Of a stretch of DNA of 64,000 nucleotides, positions 57,001 to 63,345 are shown one piece after another (position 1 is the first letter of the stretch; the number at the start of each line of letters is the position of its first letter). Both the position numbers and the translations under genes were made by a program. Source of the stretch: Dermatemys mawii (taxonomy: Eukaryota > Chordata > Testudines > Dermatemydidae); the NCBI GenBank assembly GCA_007922305.1, contig ML677386.1, positions 12,257,830 through 12,321,829 of the forward strand, in the 5' to 3' direction. Under the pieces are notes generated by a model, which made no database searches, was not told the DNA's origin, and worked only from the letters and a program-made list of their open reading frames with translations.

Positions 57001-59555
57001 TGCAATTGAAATGGCCTTAGAAAAGGAAAAAAATGAATTTTATGTTAAAAACATACTTTAACTCACTTAGTAGCTTCATTCCACTGGAGCAGGGAGCTGT
57101 GTGTGTTTATCTTATAAAAACAGGGAGTCTGGTGGCCCCTTATTTATTTATTTGGGCCTAAGCTTTCATAGGTAAAAAACCACTTCTTCAGATGCATGGA
57201 GTGAAAATTACAGATGCAGGGCTTTCAGGCATTATTATACATATGAAGAGAAGAGAGTTACTCCCAAGTGGAGAACCAGTGTTGACAGGTTCTTGGGAGA
57301 GTTCTTGGAGAGTTACTCCCAAGTTACTCCAGTGTTGACAGGTTCTTGGGAGAGTTCCTCCCAAGTGGAGAAGCAGTGTTGACAGGGCCAATTCAATCAG
57401 GGTGGAATGTAGTCCGCTCCCAATAATTGATGAGGTGGTGTCAATTCCAGGAGAAACAAAGCTGATTTTGTATTGAGCCAGCCACTCCCAGTCCCAATTC
57501 AAGTCCAGATTAATGGTGCTAAATTTGCAAATTAATTTTAGTTCTCCAGTTTCTCTTTGAAGTTTGTTTCTGAAGTTTTCTTGTTCAAGTATGGCTACTT
57601 TTAAATCTGTTATAGAATGTCCAGGATGATTGAAGTGTTCTCCTACTGCATTTTGTATGTTACCATTCTTGATGTCCAATTCATGTCTATTTATTCTTTT
57701 CCATAAAGACTGGCCAGTGTACATGGCAGAGTGTCATTGCTGGCACATGATGGCATATATCACATTGGTAGATGTGCAGGTGAATGAGTCTCTGAAGGTG
57801 TGGCTGATGTGGTTGGGTCCTCTTTTAGTGTTGCTAGAGTAGGTATGGGGACAGAGAAGGCAATGAGGTTTGTAACATCTGGGTTAGTGTTTCTGTGGTG
57901 TATAGTTGCTGGTGAGTATTTGCTTCAGGTTGGGGAGCTGTCTGTAAATGAGGACTAGCCTGCCTCCCAAGGTCTGAGAAAGTGTGGGATCATTTTCCAG
58001 GATAGGTTGCAGATCATTGATGATGTATGTGTTGGAGAAATTTTAGCTGCGGGCTGTTATGTGATGGCCAGTGGTGTTCTGTAATTTTCTTCGTTGGGCC
58101 TGTTCTGTAGTAGGTGACTTCTGGGTACTCGTCTGACTCTGTCAATCTGTTATTTTCACTTCCCCAGGTGGGTATTGTAGTTTTAAGAATGCTCGATAAA
58201 GATCTTGTAGGTTTTTGTGTCTGTCTGAGGGATTGGAGCAAATTCGGTTGTATTAGGGTTTGGCTGTAGACAATGGAACTAAAATTCATTTGCAAATTTA
58301 ACACCATTAATTTGAGCTTGAAAAGGGACTGGGAGTGGCTATCTCACTACAAAACCAGCTTTGCCTCTCCTGGAATTGACATCTCCTCATCATTTATTGG
58401 GAGTGGACTACATCCACCCTGATTGAATTGCCCCTGTCAACACTGGTTCTCTACTTGGGAGATAACTCCCTTCTCTTCATGAGTCAGTAGAATGCCTACC
58501 TCTGTAATTTTCACTTCATGCATGTGAAGAAGTGGGTATTTTTACCCATGAAAGCTTATGCCCAAATAAATCTTTAGGTGCCACTGGACTCCCTGTTGTT
58601 TTTGTGGATACAGACTAACATGGCTAAACCCTGATGTTTCTTTTGTTATTTACACTAACAAAATTCCACAGTAGAGCACCACACTGAGGGAAGAGCATTC
58701 ACACTTGGATTCTTACTAGAACTGTTAAATCCAAAACTTTCTTTTGGGAAAATATATGCCTTGGGTATTTCACATTAGAAGCAGACATTGTTTTACATTT
58801 TGTTGTGGCACCTTTGTTCTTATACATAAATATAAGAATCTTTTGGCTGATCCTGTTACCATTCAAATGAATGGCAAACCAGCCATTCACTTTGGGTAGT
58901 GCAACATTGACACTATTATTATTTATCAAGTGTTTATATTATGTTGGCTCCTAAGAGTTCCTGTCATGGACTAGGACACCATTGTGCTAGTTGCTGTACA
59001 AACCAATGATCCCCATTCCAAAGAGAATGCAAAATCTTAGATTTGTAAACAAATCATTTCTGTTCTTGATTTTCACACTTGATGTTGCCTGAACATTTTT
59101 CCATTAAATTATTTGGTGAAAAATGAATGAAAATGTAAGGAATGCAATTAAGTGTTAATATTTTTGAATAACTTGCTTTTTGAATTCAGTGTCCATATTG
59201 ATTTCAAGAAGTTCAGTTTTCTCTGCAAGATACTTGTTGTATGTGTGACGTTATGCAAGTCTTCATTTCACTTGTGCAAATCATATTTTTTTAAACTGAT
59301 GCCGTACATTATATCTGTCCTTGCAATTTTATTTAGAAGAAAAATGTTTAATTTTAGCTTGGTCTCTCTGAAACTGCAGTGATTTTTAATAACTTATCCT
59401 TATGTAGGATGTGAAGAATCGAAGAAACCCTCGCCTTGTCCCATATGCCCTTCTGGATGATCGTACAAAGAAGTCAAACAAAGATAGCCTCCGGGAGGCC
59501 GTCCGCACCCTTCTTGGTTATGGTTACAACTTGGAGGCTCCTGATCAAGATCATG
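12070..59555 (+). CDS. RYR2: RYR2, cardiac ryanodine receptor, internal part of the gene (10 exons, partial both ends)
   Basis: RYR2 is the very large homotetrameric calcium-release channel of the sarcoplasmic/endoplasmic reticulum that drives calcium-induced calcium release in heart. The ten exons are 12070-12188, 12402-12535, 14032-14273, 17032-17224, 20611-20827, 23937-24041, 31077-31180, 33336-33419, 45714-45873 and 59408-59555. They join in one frame to about 501 residues covering a helical solenoid segment, SPRY1 and both N-terminal RyR repeats, all on the cytoplasmic cap of the channel. The paralogue call rests on residues such as [19 protein letters not shown], which fit RYR2; RYR1 and RYR3 differ there as I remember them. 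Introns range from 213 bp to 13.5 kb. The gene starts upstream and continues downstream of the window. No exon is broken, so this is a functional locus. Confidence 0.96.
12402..12535 (+). CDS. RYR2: RYR2 coding exon, window exon 2 (linker into SPRY1)
   Basis: 134 nt; encodes 44 residues beginning [20 protein letters not shown] and ending RLVNHVS, plus two bases (AG) of the next Ser codon. It is the last helical stretch before SPRY1. The acceptor is ttcttttaaag and the donor is AGCAG/gtaaaa. The residues appear unchanged from mammalian RYR2 as I remember it, as expected for a region that packs at a domain interface. The short intron upstream and the open frame across the join support both exon boundaries. 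Confidence 0.95.
12536..14031. other. RYR2 intron between window exons 2 and 3
   Basis: 1496 bp. It holds the CR1 3' end at 13013-13175; the rest is AT-rich with no gene. A 98-codon minus-strand open stretch at 13391-13687 is low-complexity and not credible as a gene. Confidence 0.6.
13013..13175 (+). mobile_element. CR1 LINE 3' end fragment
   Basis: aagattggatgcctttctta, then caggtcagactagttaatta and aatggtcccttctggcctta, matches the CR1 3' untranslated end in forward orientation. It is old: many substitutions and no intact coding part. Confidence 0.78.
14032..14273 (+). CDS. RYR2: RYR2 coding exon, window exon 3 (SPRY1, first part)
   Basis: 242 nt; one base completes Ser, then 80 residues from [20 protein letters not shown] to FDGLHLWS, then the first base of Gly. 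This is the first half of SPRY1, a beta-sandwich on the cytoplasmic cap; SPRY1 in RyRs lies near the FKBP12/12.6 binding site (established for the family). Diagnostic residues [20 protein letters not shown] point to RYR2. The acceptor is tttgttttaag; the donor is TCAG/gtaaag, close to consensus. The internal ATG at 14034 is not a start: it is preceded by coding sequence in the previous exon. Confidence 0.97.
14274..17031. other. RYR2 intron between window exons 3 and 4
   Basis: 2758 bp. It contains the mariner-type MITE at 15905-16096. A 109-codon open stretch at 15282-15611 shows no known domain. Otherwise unique-looking sequence. Confidence 0.6.
15905..16096. mobile_element. 192-bp Tigger/pogo-like MITE
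   Basis: The inverted ends are cagtgggaccccggaatac and gtattgaggggtcccactg, each flanked by TA (15903-15904, 16097-16098). The ends resemble Tigger-type Tc1/mariner termini. The interior is unusually CpG-rich (atagcgcggggcgcagc) against the AT-rich intron. Confidence 0.82.
17032..17224 (+). CDS. RYR2: RYR2 coding exon, window exon 4 (SPRY1, middle)
   Basis: 193 nt; two bases complete Gly, then [20 protein letters not shown] through [17 protein letters not shown] to [11 protein letters not shown], then two bases of Lys. The acceptor is ttttttccatag. The donor lies at ATAAA/gttagc, placed here because only this position keeps the frame into the next exon (AA + G = Lys, then Val-Arg). Position +3 is t, unusual for a donor. 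Open frame continues past the donor to 17343, but it reads as intron, with no RyR-like residues. [11 protein letters not shown] differs from human at a few positions as I recall it. Confidence 0.96.
17740..17861 (+). mobile_element. Short 5'-truncated Penelope-like insertion with 16-bp target duplication
   Basis: A 122-bp insert is flanked by identical copies of ccagtaaaatgttcta at 17724-17739 and 17862-17877. The inside contains cctgaaaaagagctctgtat, aagcttggaagctta and tggtccaataaaaagatatt, a 3' end I recognise from turtle Penelope-like elements of a subfamily different from the other copies here. The 5' truncation and target duplication fit target-primed reverse transcription. Confidence 0.72.
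17895..18535 (-). mobile_element. Penelope-like element, 3' part
   Basis: Reverse orientation: the 3' end is at left (cttgtggcaccttagagact ... aaaacccacttcatcagatg) and the remains of the GIY-YIG end of the ORF are at right (gaagtgttctcctactgg ... gtacatggcaga). A TA/CA microsatellite sits inside at 18052-18095. The coding part is too decayed to read through. Confidence 0.78.
18540..18960 (+). mobile_element. Decayed LINE (L2-like) reverse-transcriptase tail, tentative
   Basis: Fragments in different frames resemble the C-terminal end of L2-type LINE proteins (a tgctcaatggtttgggctcc segment preceding a short C-terminal region). Several stops. Family assignment is weak. Confidence 0.4.
19081..19182. 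repeat. Penelope-derived hairpin: 42-bp inverted arms around an 18-bp spacer
   Basis: Arms 19081-19122 and 19141-19182 are reverse complements at 41 of 42 positions. Both are the Penelope-like 3' end (agtgacaaagagtcctgtgg). The left arm continues outward to about 19045 (cagaggggtagctatgttag). The 18-bp spacer is an exact inverted copy of 19417-19434, itself a hAT-like terminus. Confidence 0.85.
20611..20827 (+). CDS. RYR2: RYR2 coding exon, window exon 5 (end of SPRY1 and linker)
   Basis: 217 nt; one base completes Lys, then 72 residues starting [20 protein letters not shown] and ending PVPVDTSQ, phase 0 at the end. It finishes SPRY1 and enters the first RyR repeat. The acceptor is ctgtttacag; the donor is AGCCAG/gtaagg. 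The segment after HSREYKQ reads [12 protein letters not shown], where mammals have a different short stretch as I recall it, so this looks like the most variable part of the coding sequence here. Everything else is strongly conserved. Confidence 0.96.
20828..23936. other. RYR2 intron between window exons 5 and 6
   Basis: 3109 bp without a confidently recognised repeat or gene. An 88-codon open stretch at 21958-22224 and others are short and unrelated to RYR2. Confidence 0.5.
23937..24041 (+). CDS. RYR2: RYR2 coding exon, window exon 6 (RyR repeat 1, first part)
   Basis: 105 nt; exactly 35 codons, [20 protein letters not shown] to IELGWQYGP. Both ends fall between codons, so this is the only exon in the window that could be skipped or added without shifting frame. 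It begins the first RyR repeat (Pfam RyR family), whose hallmark LAENIHELW is present; the repeats form the clamp/P1 domain at the corner of the channel. The acceptor is ctgtctttag; the donor is GGCCCA/gtaagt, a full consensus. A 7 kb repeat-rich intron follows. Confidence 0.96.
24890..25565 (+). pseudogene. CR1 LINE reverse-transcriptase fragment
   Basis: Forward-strand pieces read as the C-terminal half of a CR1 ORF2: [18 protein letters not shown] is the conserved block just before the catalytic YADD/FADD-type motif; then comes [15 protein letters not shown], and then [20 protein letters not shown] followed by AKVQRRAT. The frame breaks just after GIEYTYK (a +1 shift leads into a FVDDT-like segment) and again after KLNIS, with in-frame stops. 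It ends near 25565 without the usual 3' end, so it is truncated on both sides. Confidence 0.82.
26163..26187. repeat. (GA)n microsatellite
   Basis: About ten GA units after a short tatata tract. Confidence 0.9.
26735..26815 (-). repeat. MIR-type SINE fragment
   Basis: tatgtggtaggtattacgat then ttttatagatttgaagtaac and tttgaggcacaaagagat matches the reverse complement of the MIR core. Confidence 0.65.
26924..28101. mobile_element. Tc1/mariner-type non-autonomous element, about 1.2 kb, carrying a nested MITE
   Basis: The ends are caggaactcctcacttaaag and, inverted, caggaacacccctctcaat, with TA at both borders (26922-26923, 28102-28103). The interior has a GC-rich block (27040-27400), then a TG/TA microsatellite (27644-27950) that is interrupted by the 212-bp MITE at 27690-27901. 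It resembles an abundant turtle repeat. No transposase remains visible; short ORFs inside are fortuitous. Confidence 0.75.
27690..27901. mobile_element. 212-bp Tc1/mariner-type MITE, copy 2, inside a microsatellite
   Basis: The left end is caggcctgtcgcgtcttacg and the right end is gatgcaacatgcctg, with flanking TA at 27688-27689 and 27902-27903. It has the same length and layout as the copy at 9898-10109, including the attgacttcaatg block, but many substitutions. The microsatellite is (TG)n to the left and (TA)n to the right. Confidence 0.8.
28102..29219. other. Intron between mobile elements
   Basis: No repeat family or exon recognised. A 131-codon open stretch at 28417-28812 has no conserved motif. 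Confidence 0.45.
29220..29895 (+). mobile_element. 676-bp PIF/Harbinger-type MITE, copy 1
   Basis: The terminal repeats are ggccgtggttacactggcac and, inverted, gggtatggttacacttacaa. A 3-bp target duplication TAA lies at 29217-29219 and 29896-29898, the size and TWA form expected of PIF/Harbinger. The subterminal regions are packed with the palindrome tatagcgctata and near copies at both ends, likely transposase-binding sites (inference). No coding capacity. Copy 2 at 53673-54348 has the same length and differs at 7 positions by my count. Confidence 0.85.
30085..30300 (-). repeat. MIR-type SINE fragment
   Basis: Segments catccctgtgaagtattata, gagaccacagtgg, and caaagctggaaataacactc follow the order of MIR in reverse orientation. 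Diverged. Confidence 0.5.
31077..31180 (+). CDS. RYR2: RYR2 coding exon, window exon 7 (RyR repeat 1, middle)
   Basis: 104 nt; 34 codons, [20 protein letters not shown] then [14 protein letters not shown], plus two bases (AA) of Lys. [11 protein letters not shown] and NYNLQMS are signature elements of RyR repeat 1. The acceptor is attgtcttgcag; the donor is CTAAA/gtaagt. No amino-acid change from mammalian RYR2 was noticed from memory. Confidence 0.96.
31181..33335. other. RYR2 intron between window exons 7 and 8
   Basis: 2155 bp, no repeat confidently recognised and no gene. Mostly AT-rich unique sequence. Confidence 0.5.
33336..33419 (+). CDS. RYR2: RYR2 coding exon, window exon 8 (end of RyR repeat 1)
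   Basis: 84 nt; one base completes Lys, then 27 codons [20 protein letters not shown] then KKMKLPK, plus AA of Asn. It closes RyR repeat 1 and enters the linker to repeat 2. The stretch ADEYAEE is changed in several places from the mammalian form I remember, in keeping with a surface linker. The acceptor is ggttttgccttccag; the donor AAGAA/gtaagt is consensus. A (TTTTA)n tract begins about 20 bp after the donor. Confidence 0.95.
33441..33512. repeat. (TTTTA)n / (TTTTG)n microsatellite
   Basis: About ten TTTTA units followed by four TTTTG units, starting some 20 bp downstream of the exon 8 donor site. Confidence 0.95.
33872..34563. mobile_element. Tc1/mariner-like non-autonomous element, tentative
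   Basis: The left end, ctgtaaaagcttttttatcc, and the inverted right end, cagtaaaagctgtgttatcc, match at most positions; TA follows the right end. The interior is GC-rich with ccattggcgccagtggg and C-rich tracts unlike the surrounding intron. Confidence 0.6.
37079..37934. mobile_element. 856-bp hAT non-autonomous element
   Basis: The ends are cagtggtcaccaac and gttggagaccacta (inverted, 12 of 14 positions matching). An exact 8-bp target duplication ctatagtg lies at 37071-37078 and 37935-37942. The interior is strongly GC-rich, with cccattcgctggg / ccaatgggagctgc and a long C-rich block (37540-37770). The C-rich block opens spurious frames on both strands, of which the longest (192 codons) is not a gene. 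Confidence 0.87.
38080..38610 (+). mobile_element. CR1 LINE 3' end
   Basis: Forward orientation: the end of ORF2 (ggctaggactttttagcttg ... ggggggatatgatagaggta) runs into the typical end gatactgggctagatggact, gttggtctgacccagta and cttatattcttatg. An extra 16-bp inverted duplication occurs at 38463-38504. Confidence 0.85.
38645..38865. mobile_element. Harbinger-like small MITE, tentative
   Basis: aaggtttgtctagacacg at the left and the inverted gggcttgtctatatgtgg at the right, with TTA-type trinucleotides at both borders. The interior includes the ctattctggaataac motif frequent in turtle MITEs. Exact borders are uncertain by a base or two. Confidence 0.6.
39048..39084. repeat. (TC)n / (TCTG)n microsatellite
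   Basis: Run of tctctctctctgtctctg units. Confidence 0.9.
40086..40215 (-). mobile_element. Penelope-like 3' end fragment
   Basis: agcagctgtgttaatctgta, then cttgtggcaccttagagact and ctatagcccacttctttgga, is the reverse-oriented Penelope-like 3' end, as at 17895. It may extend to about 40310 (accataccaattctaagagg). Confidence 0.72.
41646..42600 (-). pseudogene. CR1-type LINE, 3' part with ORF2 remnants
   Basis: Minus-strand reading gives [20 protein letters not shown], then QERDLGV, and in a second frame [12 protein letters not shown], which are the conserved C-terminal blocks of CR1-type reverse transcriptase proteins. The 3' end at left reads gaacataagaatggctatat then gggtcatacaaaaggtctat. 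The coding part is broken by stops and frame changes. Confidence 0.82.
45188..45290 (-). mobile_element. Possible CR1 3' end remnant
   Basis: gtcatagaagttgagggctg followed by a tagtctagtgcacac segment is reminiscent of the reversed CR1 3' end, but divergence is high. Confidence 0.3.
45714..45873 (+). CDS. RYR2: RYR2 coding exon, window exon 9 (RyR repeat 2, first part)
   Basis: 160 nt; one base completes Asn, then 53 codons from [20 protein letters not shown] through [20 protein letters not shown] to GIQQ, phase 0. It is the first half of the second RyR repeat, with the hallmark LAENAHNVW parallel to LAENIHELW in repeat 1. The acceptor is a t-rich tract ending ttgacag; the donor is CAGCAG/gtaaga. 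It is isolated by introns of 12.3 kb and 13.5 kb. Confidence 0.96.
48545..48725 (+). mobile_element. CR1 LINE 3' end fragment
   Basis: tggaatagtctgccaaggga near the left and ttctaaaattctgtgattct at the right match the CR1 3' end with its terminal attctatgattct-type repeat. Old. Confidence 0.75.
49930..50175. repeat. MITE-like repeat with internal inverted segments
   Basis: It contains two copies of tttaattgcagtgta (near 49993 and 50151) and the gctgcagcccaagccctgga block, typical of a turtle MITE. Neither borders nor target duplication could be fixed. Confidence 0.4.
50350..51050. repeat. Unassigned interspersed repeat, possibly LTR-derived
   Basis: The block cacctgggcttcatgagggg through ccagagggtgggctgaaggg to gttccctgcaagtccactgg resembles a repeat I associate with turtle genomes. 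No family can be named from the sequence alone, and no coding domain is visible. Confidence 0.35.
53352..54660 (-). mobile_element. CR1 LINE 3' part, split by a Harbinger MITE
   Basis: The 3' end at left reads gaatcatagattccaaggcc then tgatcatctagtctgccctc. The sequence stops at 53672 and resumes at 54352 with agctaaacagattgagctcc, exactly where CR1 should continue. The interruption is the 676-bp MITE, with TTA duplicated on both sides. The CR1 is therefore older than the MITE. Confidence 0.82.
53673..54348 (+). mobile_element. 676-bp PIF/Harbinger-type MITE, copy 2
   Basis: Same ends and layout as 29220-29895, with TTA target duplication at 53670-53672 and 54349-54351. It differs from copy 1 at 7 of 676 positions by eye, about 1%, with no length change, all transitions. 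It lies in the same orientation as copy 1. Confidence 0.87.
55125..55265 (+). mobile_element. Penelope-like 3' end fragment
   Basis: gcatctgacgaagtgggtat, tcacccatgaaagcttatgc and tctgttagtctataaggtgc in forward orientation form the Penelope-like 3' end. Confidence 0.75.
57118..58265 (-). mobile_element. Penelope-like element, 3' half in reverse orientation
   Basis: The 3' end is at left (cttcttcagatgcatggagt). The GIY-YIG region spans about 57560-57790, with end-of-reverse-transcriptase remnants in 57800-58265. Around 57265-57390 a unit containing agtgttgacaggttcttggg is repeated about three times in imperfect tandem. It is followed directly by an oppositely oriented copy. Confidence 0.8.
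57188..57790 (-). pseudogene. GIY-YIG endonuclease end of a Penelope-like protein, broken
   Basis: Penelope-like elements encode a reverse transcriptase with a C-terminal GIY-YIG nuclease that cuts the target. Here the minus strand reads [10 protein letters not shown], a TGA, then [20 protein letters not shown] and [20 protein letters not shown]. The Y-x-G pair, the Arg/His of KRINRH and the HFNHPGH segment are the family's landmarks. The TGA replaces what is probably the last Cys of a conserved zinc-binding cluster (C-Q-Q-C), so the protein is dead. The frame stays open downstream to 57188, partly in repeat-derived sequence. Confidence 0.82.
58266..58640 (+). mobile_element. Penelope-like element, 3' end in forward orientation
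   Basis: From tttgcaaatttaacaccatt to acccatgaaagcttatgccc and gtggatacagactaacatgg. It is the inverted counterpart of 57118-57545, so the two copies diverge outward from a junction near 58266. Confidence 0.8.
58641..59407. other. Intron before window exon 10
   Basis: About 58915-59030 has an old repeat with caccattgtgctagttgctg then tacaaac, a motif also present near 62760-62810. Otherwise nothing recognised. Confidence 0.45.
59408..59555 (+). CDS. RYR2: RYR2 coding exon, window exon 10 (RyR repeat 2, second part)
   Basis: 148 nt; 49 codons from [20 protein letters not shown] through [20 protein letters not shown] to QDH, plus the first base (G) of the next codon. It completes RyR repeat 2. 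The acceptor is ccttatgtag. The donor CATG/gtattt is weak (+4 and +5 are t) but is the only GT that keeps the expected end of this exon. The next exon, expected to begin SPRY2, was not found up to 64000. Confidence 0.95.
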
Positions 59556-62500
59556 GTATTTTAGTTCAATCTTTTTATTCTCAAGAATCCATGTAATTTT
59601 ACAGTAGGTATTGGTAAAGACGTAGGCATATCTATCTGTTATTAAGTTTATGAGGGTTTCTTTTTTAGTCCTATTAAACTGTTTCCTGAGCCATTGCAGG
59701 GCTGATGAGGATGACCAAATCCACTGACTTCAAGCTGTGCACATCCCTTGTTGATGAACAAGCACAATGTTTATTCCAAATCAGGGAAGTGCTCCATGTT
59801 CAAGTCACTCACTAGCAGCACATGTGTTACCAAGGAAAATTGCCTTAAGCTTCATTTCTTAGAGGTAGCGTGAGGTTATTGTCTCCCAGCTCTGATTTGC
59901 CTGATGACCCTGCATCCAGTCCATGTCTCATTTTTCTGAGATGGGAATTGGTACCCAGGAAGGCTCTGTGCCCGAAAACACCTCAGAATATAGGGACTCT
60001 GCTAAGTCTTCCCAGGCCATTGTGTTATGCTAATCAATCTTCTGAGTTCTTCAGCCTTAGGACTGGTATTTGAAGCAAGCACAGCTTCAGCCTCTACATC
60101 AAGCTCTCACAGCAGAGCCGTTGAAGAACTGAGTAAAAGAACTCAGTGTAAACTGAATAAGGACCTCAAAATTTGGAGAATTTGCTTGGTTGTAGTCAGA
60201 TTCAGATGTGTGAAATCATTGGCTCTGAAATACTTTTCTGTAAAAGCTGAAGATTTGTTTACTTTCTTAATGTATGGGCATAACTTTTCTTAAGGCTGCA
60301 ATACTGGATGCTACTCACGTGTATTCAAGAATGAATGAACCTTCATATTCTTTCAACTACTTGTAAGCAAGTAGCAGGCTAGCTGTTGTCCAATGTTTCA
60401 TACTGGTTAATGTCCAACACAAGGACTAATCTCAAAGACAAGAAAATAAGTGACAAATTCTTGTAAATTGTGACTCTAGTGACACCATTTTTATGACAGT
60501 TTTTAGATGATTGCTCTAATAATAGGGAGCCATTTGAAAGAACTTCTGATCAATTTATGAGCACCCTCATTTGAAAGATGGTCACTTTCCCAGTCAGTGT
60601 GAATTTACAGATATGAACAGATTGTGCAGTGTTGCTCATGAGTATTCTAATCACAGAACGTCTAGAGTGTGAAGACACTTCCTGCATCATTTCCTTAGCT
60701 GGCATTTGATACCTACCAGAGATAACCTGCCACTCAGAGGAGATGTTATTTTATCATTGCTTCTTAAAAGAAATCAGCTGTATAAAGAAATGAAATAGGT
60801 AATGGCTGTAGGGAGAAAACATCATGGGAAAAATCAGAAATAATAAACTGGATATATGCAGAGAAACTATTTCTTAGGGAAGCTTTCATAGTTATGTATT
60901 GTAAAGCTTGTTCTAGTATACATGGCTTTGAAAATAAACTAATACGTTTGAGTATGCATGTTGGTACATGGTGTTCTCTTCTACGTGCTTCGGTGATGGT
61001 TAAGAAGATGTCCCTAACTTCATCAAAATATAAGAACATAATGAAATCATTAAGACAATATACCTCTACACTTTGAGATTACCCCTAAGTGTCTAGTGCC
61101 TGAAATGTGCTGCTTGTCCATTTTAGACCGCAAACTAAGGACTGAGAGTTGCTGTATATACTATATAGCACTGTCCCACCAGCAATGCTCATTAAATAAC
61201 AGATGTTAAATTGAACAGAATGCCTCTCACTACACTTAAATATTTAAGTCTGCATATGTTTTAATAACGATACTCTCAGCTATGGAGTAGATTGCATCAG
61301 TGCCCAAAACTATTTTTCAAGATGTGTGGCCTGTATTTCTATGGTAGAGTTGTAGAAACAAACTCGCAAGCCTCAGTCATTAACTTCTCTGTATTATTAA
61401 AAAGAGTGTTCTGTGTTTACAATATTCCAGAAGGAAAGAATAATTAAAAAAAGTAGTATTTAAACCCAATTTATAAGACTTAAACATTCAGAAGCCTATT
61501 TTGGGTGATAAGCCAAATACGTATATGCCAGAAATCTTAAGAGCAGAAATGGTAGTGCCCAAGAAAAATTGCCTGATTACCTCCATCGTCCTCCTCTGAG
61601 AATTCAGAGAGAAATTGCTTTGACGCTTCTCCTTAGCTGGCATTGCAGAGGACAAAGTACATATGAGGCCACCAAGAAGAAAGAATGGTCATTACCCACA
61701 GGAACACACACAAAAATATTCCTATTCTTAGTAGGAATAAAATTTGCAAGAAGGTACAGGCATAAAGCTAACGTGAGGAAGACTATGGGTGCATATAAAA
61801 ATTCGTTTGCAATTTATGAACCTGCTAGGATGGAGAAAATTATGCACCATACCTTCATATTCACTAGGTTTTTCTAGGAATATGATAAATGAAGTGAAAT
61901 AACGTCATTTTATATTGAATTCACCCTATCAATAGCCTTCTATTTTATTTATTTAGAATACATTTTGCTTGAAAGAACGTGAACCAATGCTTGTGTATAT
62001 CCATTGTCTAAACCCTGGATATTGCATCTTCTGCAGTGTATGTGGAGATTTATACTGCCACGTAGGGCTCTTCTGTGGTGTATGTCGGGGTATGGATTCC
62101 CCTTCTTGGGGTCTACTTTGCAATTTCTCACGCACACACCGGCACACACACACACACGCACACACACGCACACACACCACATGCACAAATACCACAGTTC
62201 TGAGATGCTTTTAGCTCTAACATTCATGCAGAAGTGGCTCCTGTTTTCTAGTCATTTTATTATGTTTGTACTAAATTGGATCTTTCTAGTTGTATATTAC
62301 TTAGCTTTTATGCCAATGCATTAAATGCTTAATTTAGATTTAAGAAAACTTGAATAATAATAAATAAATGCAAATGAAGAATAAACCTGCATTTTTCTAA
62401 GTAATATGTTCAAGGTATTTGAAAAGCTTGTGGCGGGTTTTTTTAATTCATTTTTAGAATATGACAATACTATGAACTGATAAAGTTAAACTGCTATGTA

Positions 62501-62882
62501 TATATAGTTATCTTTAAAAACATAAAGTGAATTTTTTTTGCAGAATCATTGCTTTCTCGGGTTTTCTTGTCTGACATAGGATATTTTCGTATGAAACATT
62601 GTGGGAAGCCCCTCTTCATCATTAAATTCTATAAAGAGTATTGTAAAAGGATTTACAGACCTCTAGTGGTTTTCTGGTTTTTGGTTCATTTTTTTCCCCT
62701 TATCCTTGGTTAACCAAATAGAGTATCTTCAGCTGTATCCTAATTAATTGTTGTTTATTGCTTCCAGTAGCACCCTGAATGTTCTAGGTGCTGTACAAAG
62801 ATATAGAACTATTTAGCATCTAAAAAGGCAGTGAATCAGACTAAGTGTAGGGGCAGTGGGTGAAACATACATGTTGTTGGGT
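59556..62882. other. Start of the intron after window exon 10
   Basis: No exon or gene identified. (CA)n with cgcaca variants lies at 62131-62178 and an old repeat with tctaggtgctgtacaaag at about 62745-62840. A 102-codon open stretch at 61569-61877 has no known domain. Confidence 0.5.
62131..62178. repeat. (CA)n microsatellite
   Basis: cacacacacacacgcacaca pattern with a few cg interruptions. Confidence 0.9.
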
Positions 62883-63345
62883 AAGAAAGAGTCCTGTGGC
62901 ACCTTAAAGACTAACTAAAGTATTAGAGCATAAGCTTTCGTGGGCTAATACCCACTTTGTCGGATGCATGCAGTGGAAGTATCCACGGGCAGGTATAAAT
63001 AGGTAGGCAAGAACCAGGTGGGAGATAACAGGGTTAGCCCAAAGAAGCTGAATCAGCTTGTTATCTCTAATCAGGAGGGTGAGGTATTCCTCTAGCAGCT
63101 GAACTGGAGGTGTGAACAGCAAGAGAAGAGAAACTGTTCTTGTAGTTAGCTAGCCATTCATAATCCCTGTTCAGTCCTGAGTTGATTGTATCAGATTTGC
63201 AAATGAATTGCAGCTCTGCAATTTCTCTTTGCAGTCTGGTCTTAAAGTTTTTTTGCTGCAATACAGTGACTTTTAAATCTATAATCGTGTGTGCAGGGAG
63301 ACTGAAGTGTTCTACAGATTTTTGTATATTGCCATTCCTGATATC
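62883..63345 (-). mobile_element. 5'-truncated Penelope-like element with 14-bp target duplication
   Basis: Flanked by exact copies of acatgttgttgggt at 62869-62882 and 63346-63359. The 3' end is at left (agagtcctgtggcaccttaa ... cccactttgtcggatgcatg). At right the minus strand carries the end of the GIY-YIG ORF, for example KTRLQREIAELQFICKSDTI at 63239-63180. Truncated inside the nuclease domain. Confidence 0.85.

Larger units (their letters stand above)
45874..59407. other. RYR2 intron between window exons 9 and 10
   Basis: 13.5 kb. Contents: a CR1 end (48545-48725), a MITE-like piece (about 49930-50175), an unassigned repeat (about 50350-51050), a CR1 interrupted by the second Harbinger MITE (53352-54660), and Penelope-like sequences (55125-55265, 57118-58640). 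The intervals 45874-48540, 51060-53340 and 55270-57110 show nothing recognised. Confidence 0.6.

Noticed and set aside
61949..62324. Overlapping frames with His-Thr repeats
   Set aside because: Products of a (CA)n microsatellite read in several frames.
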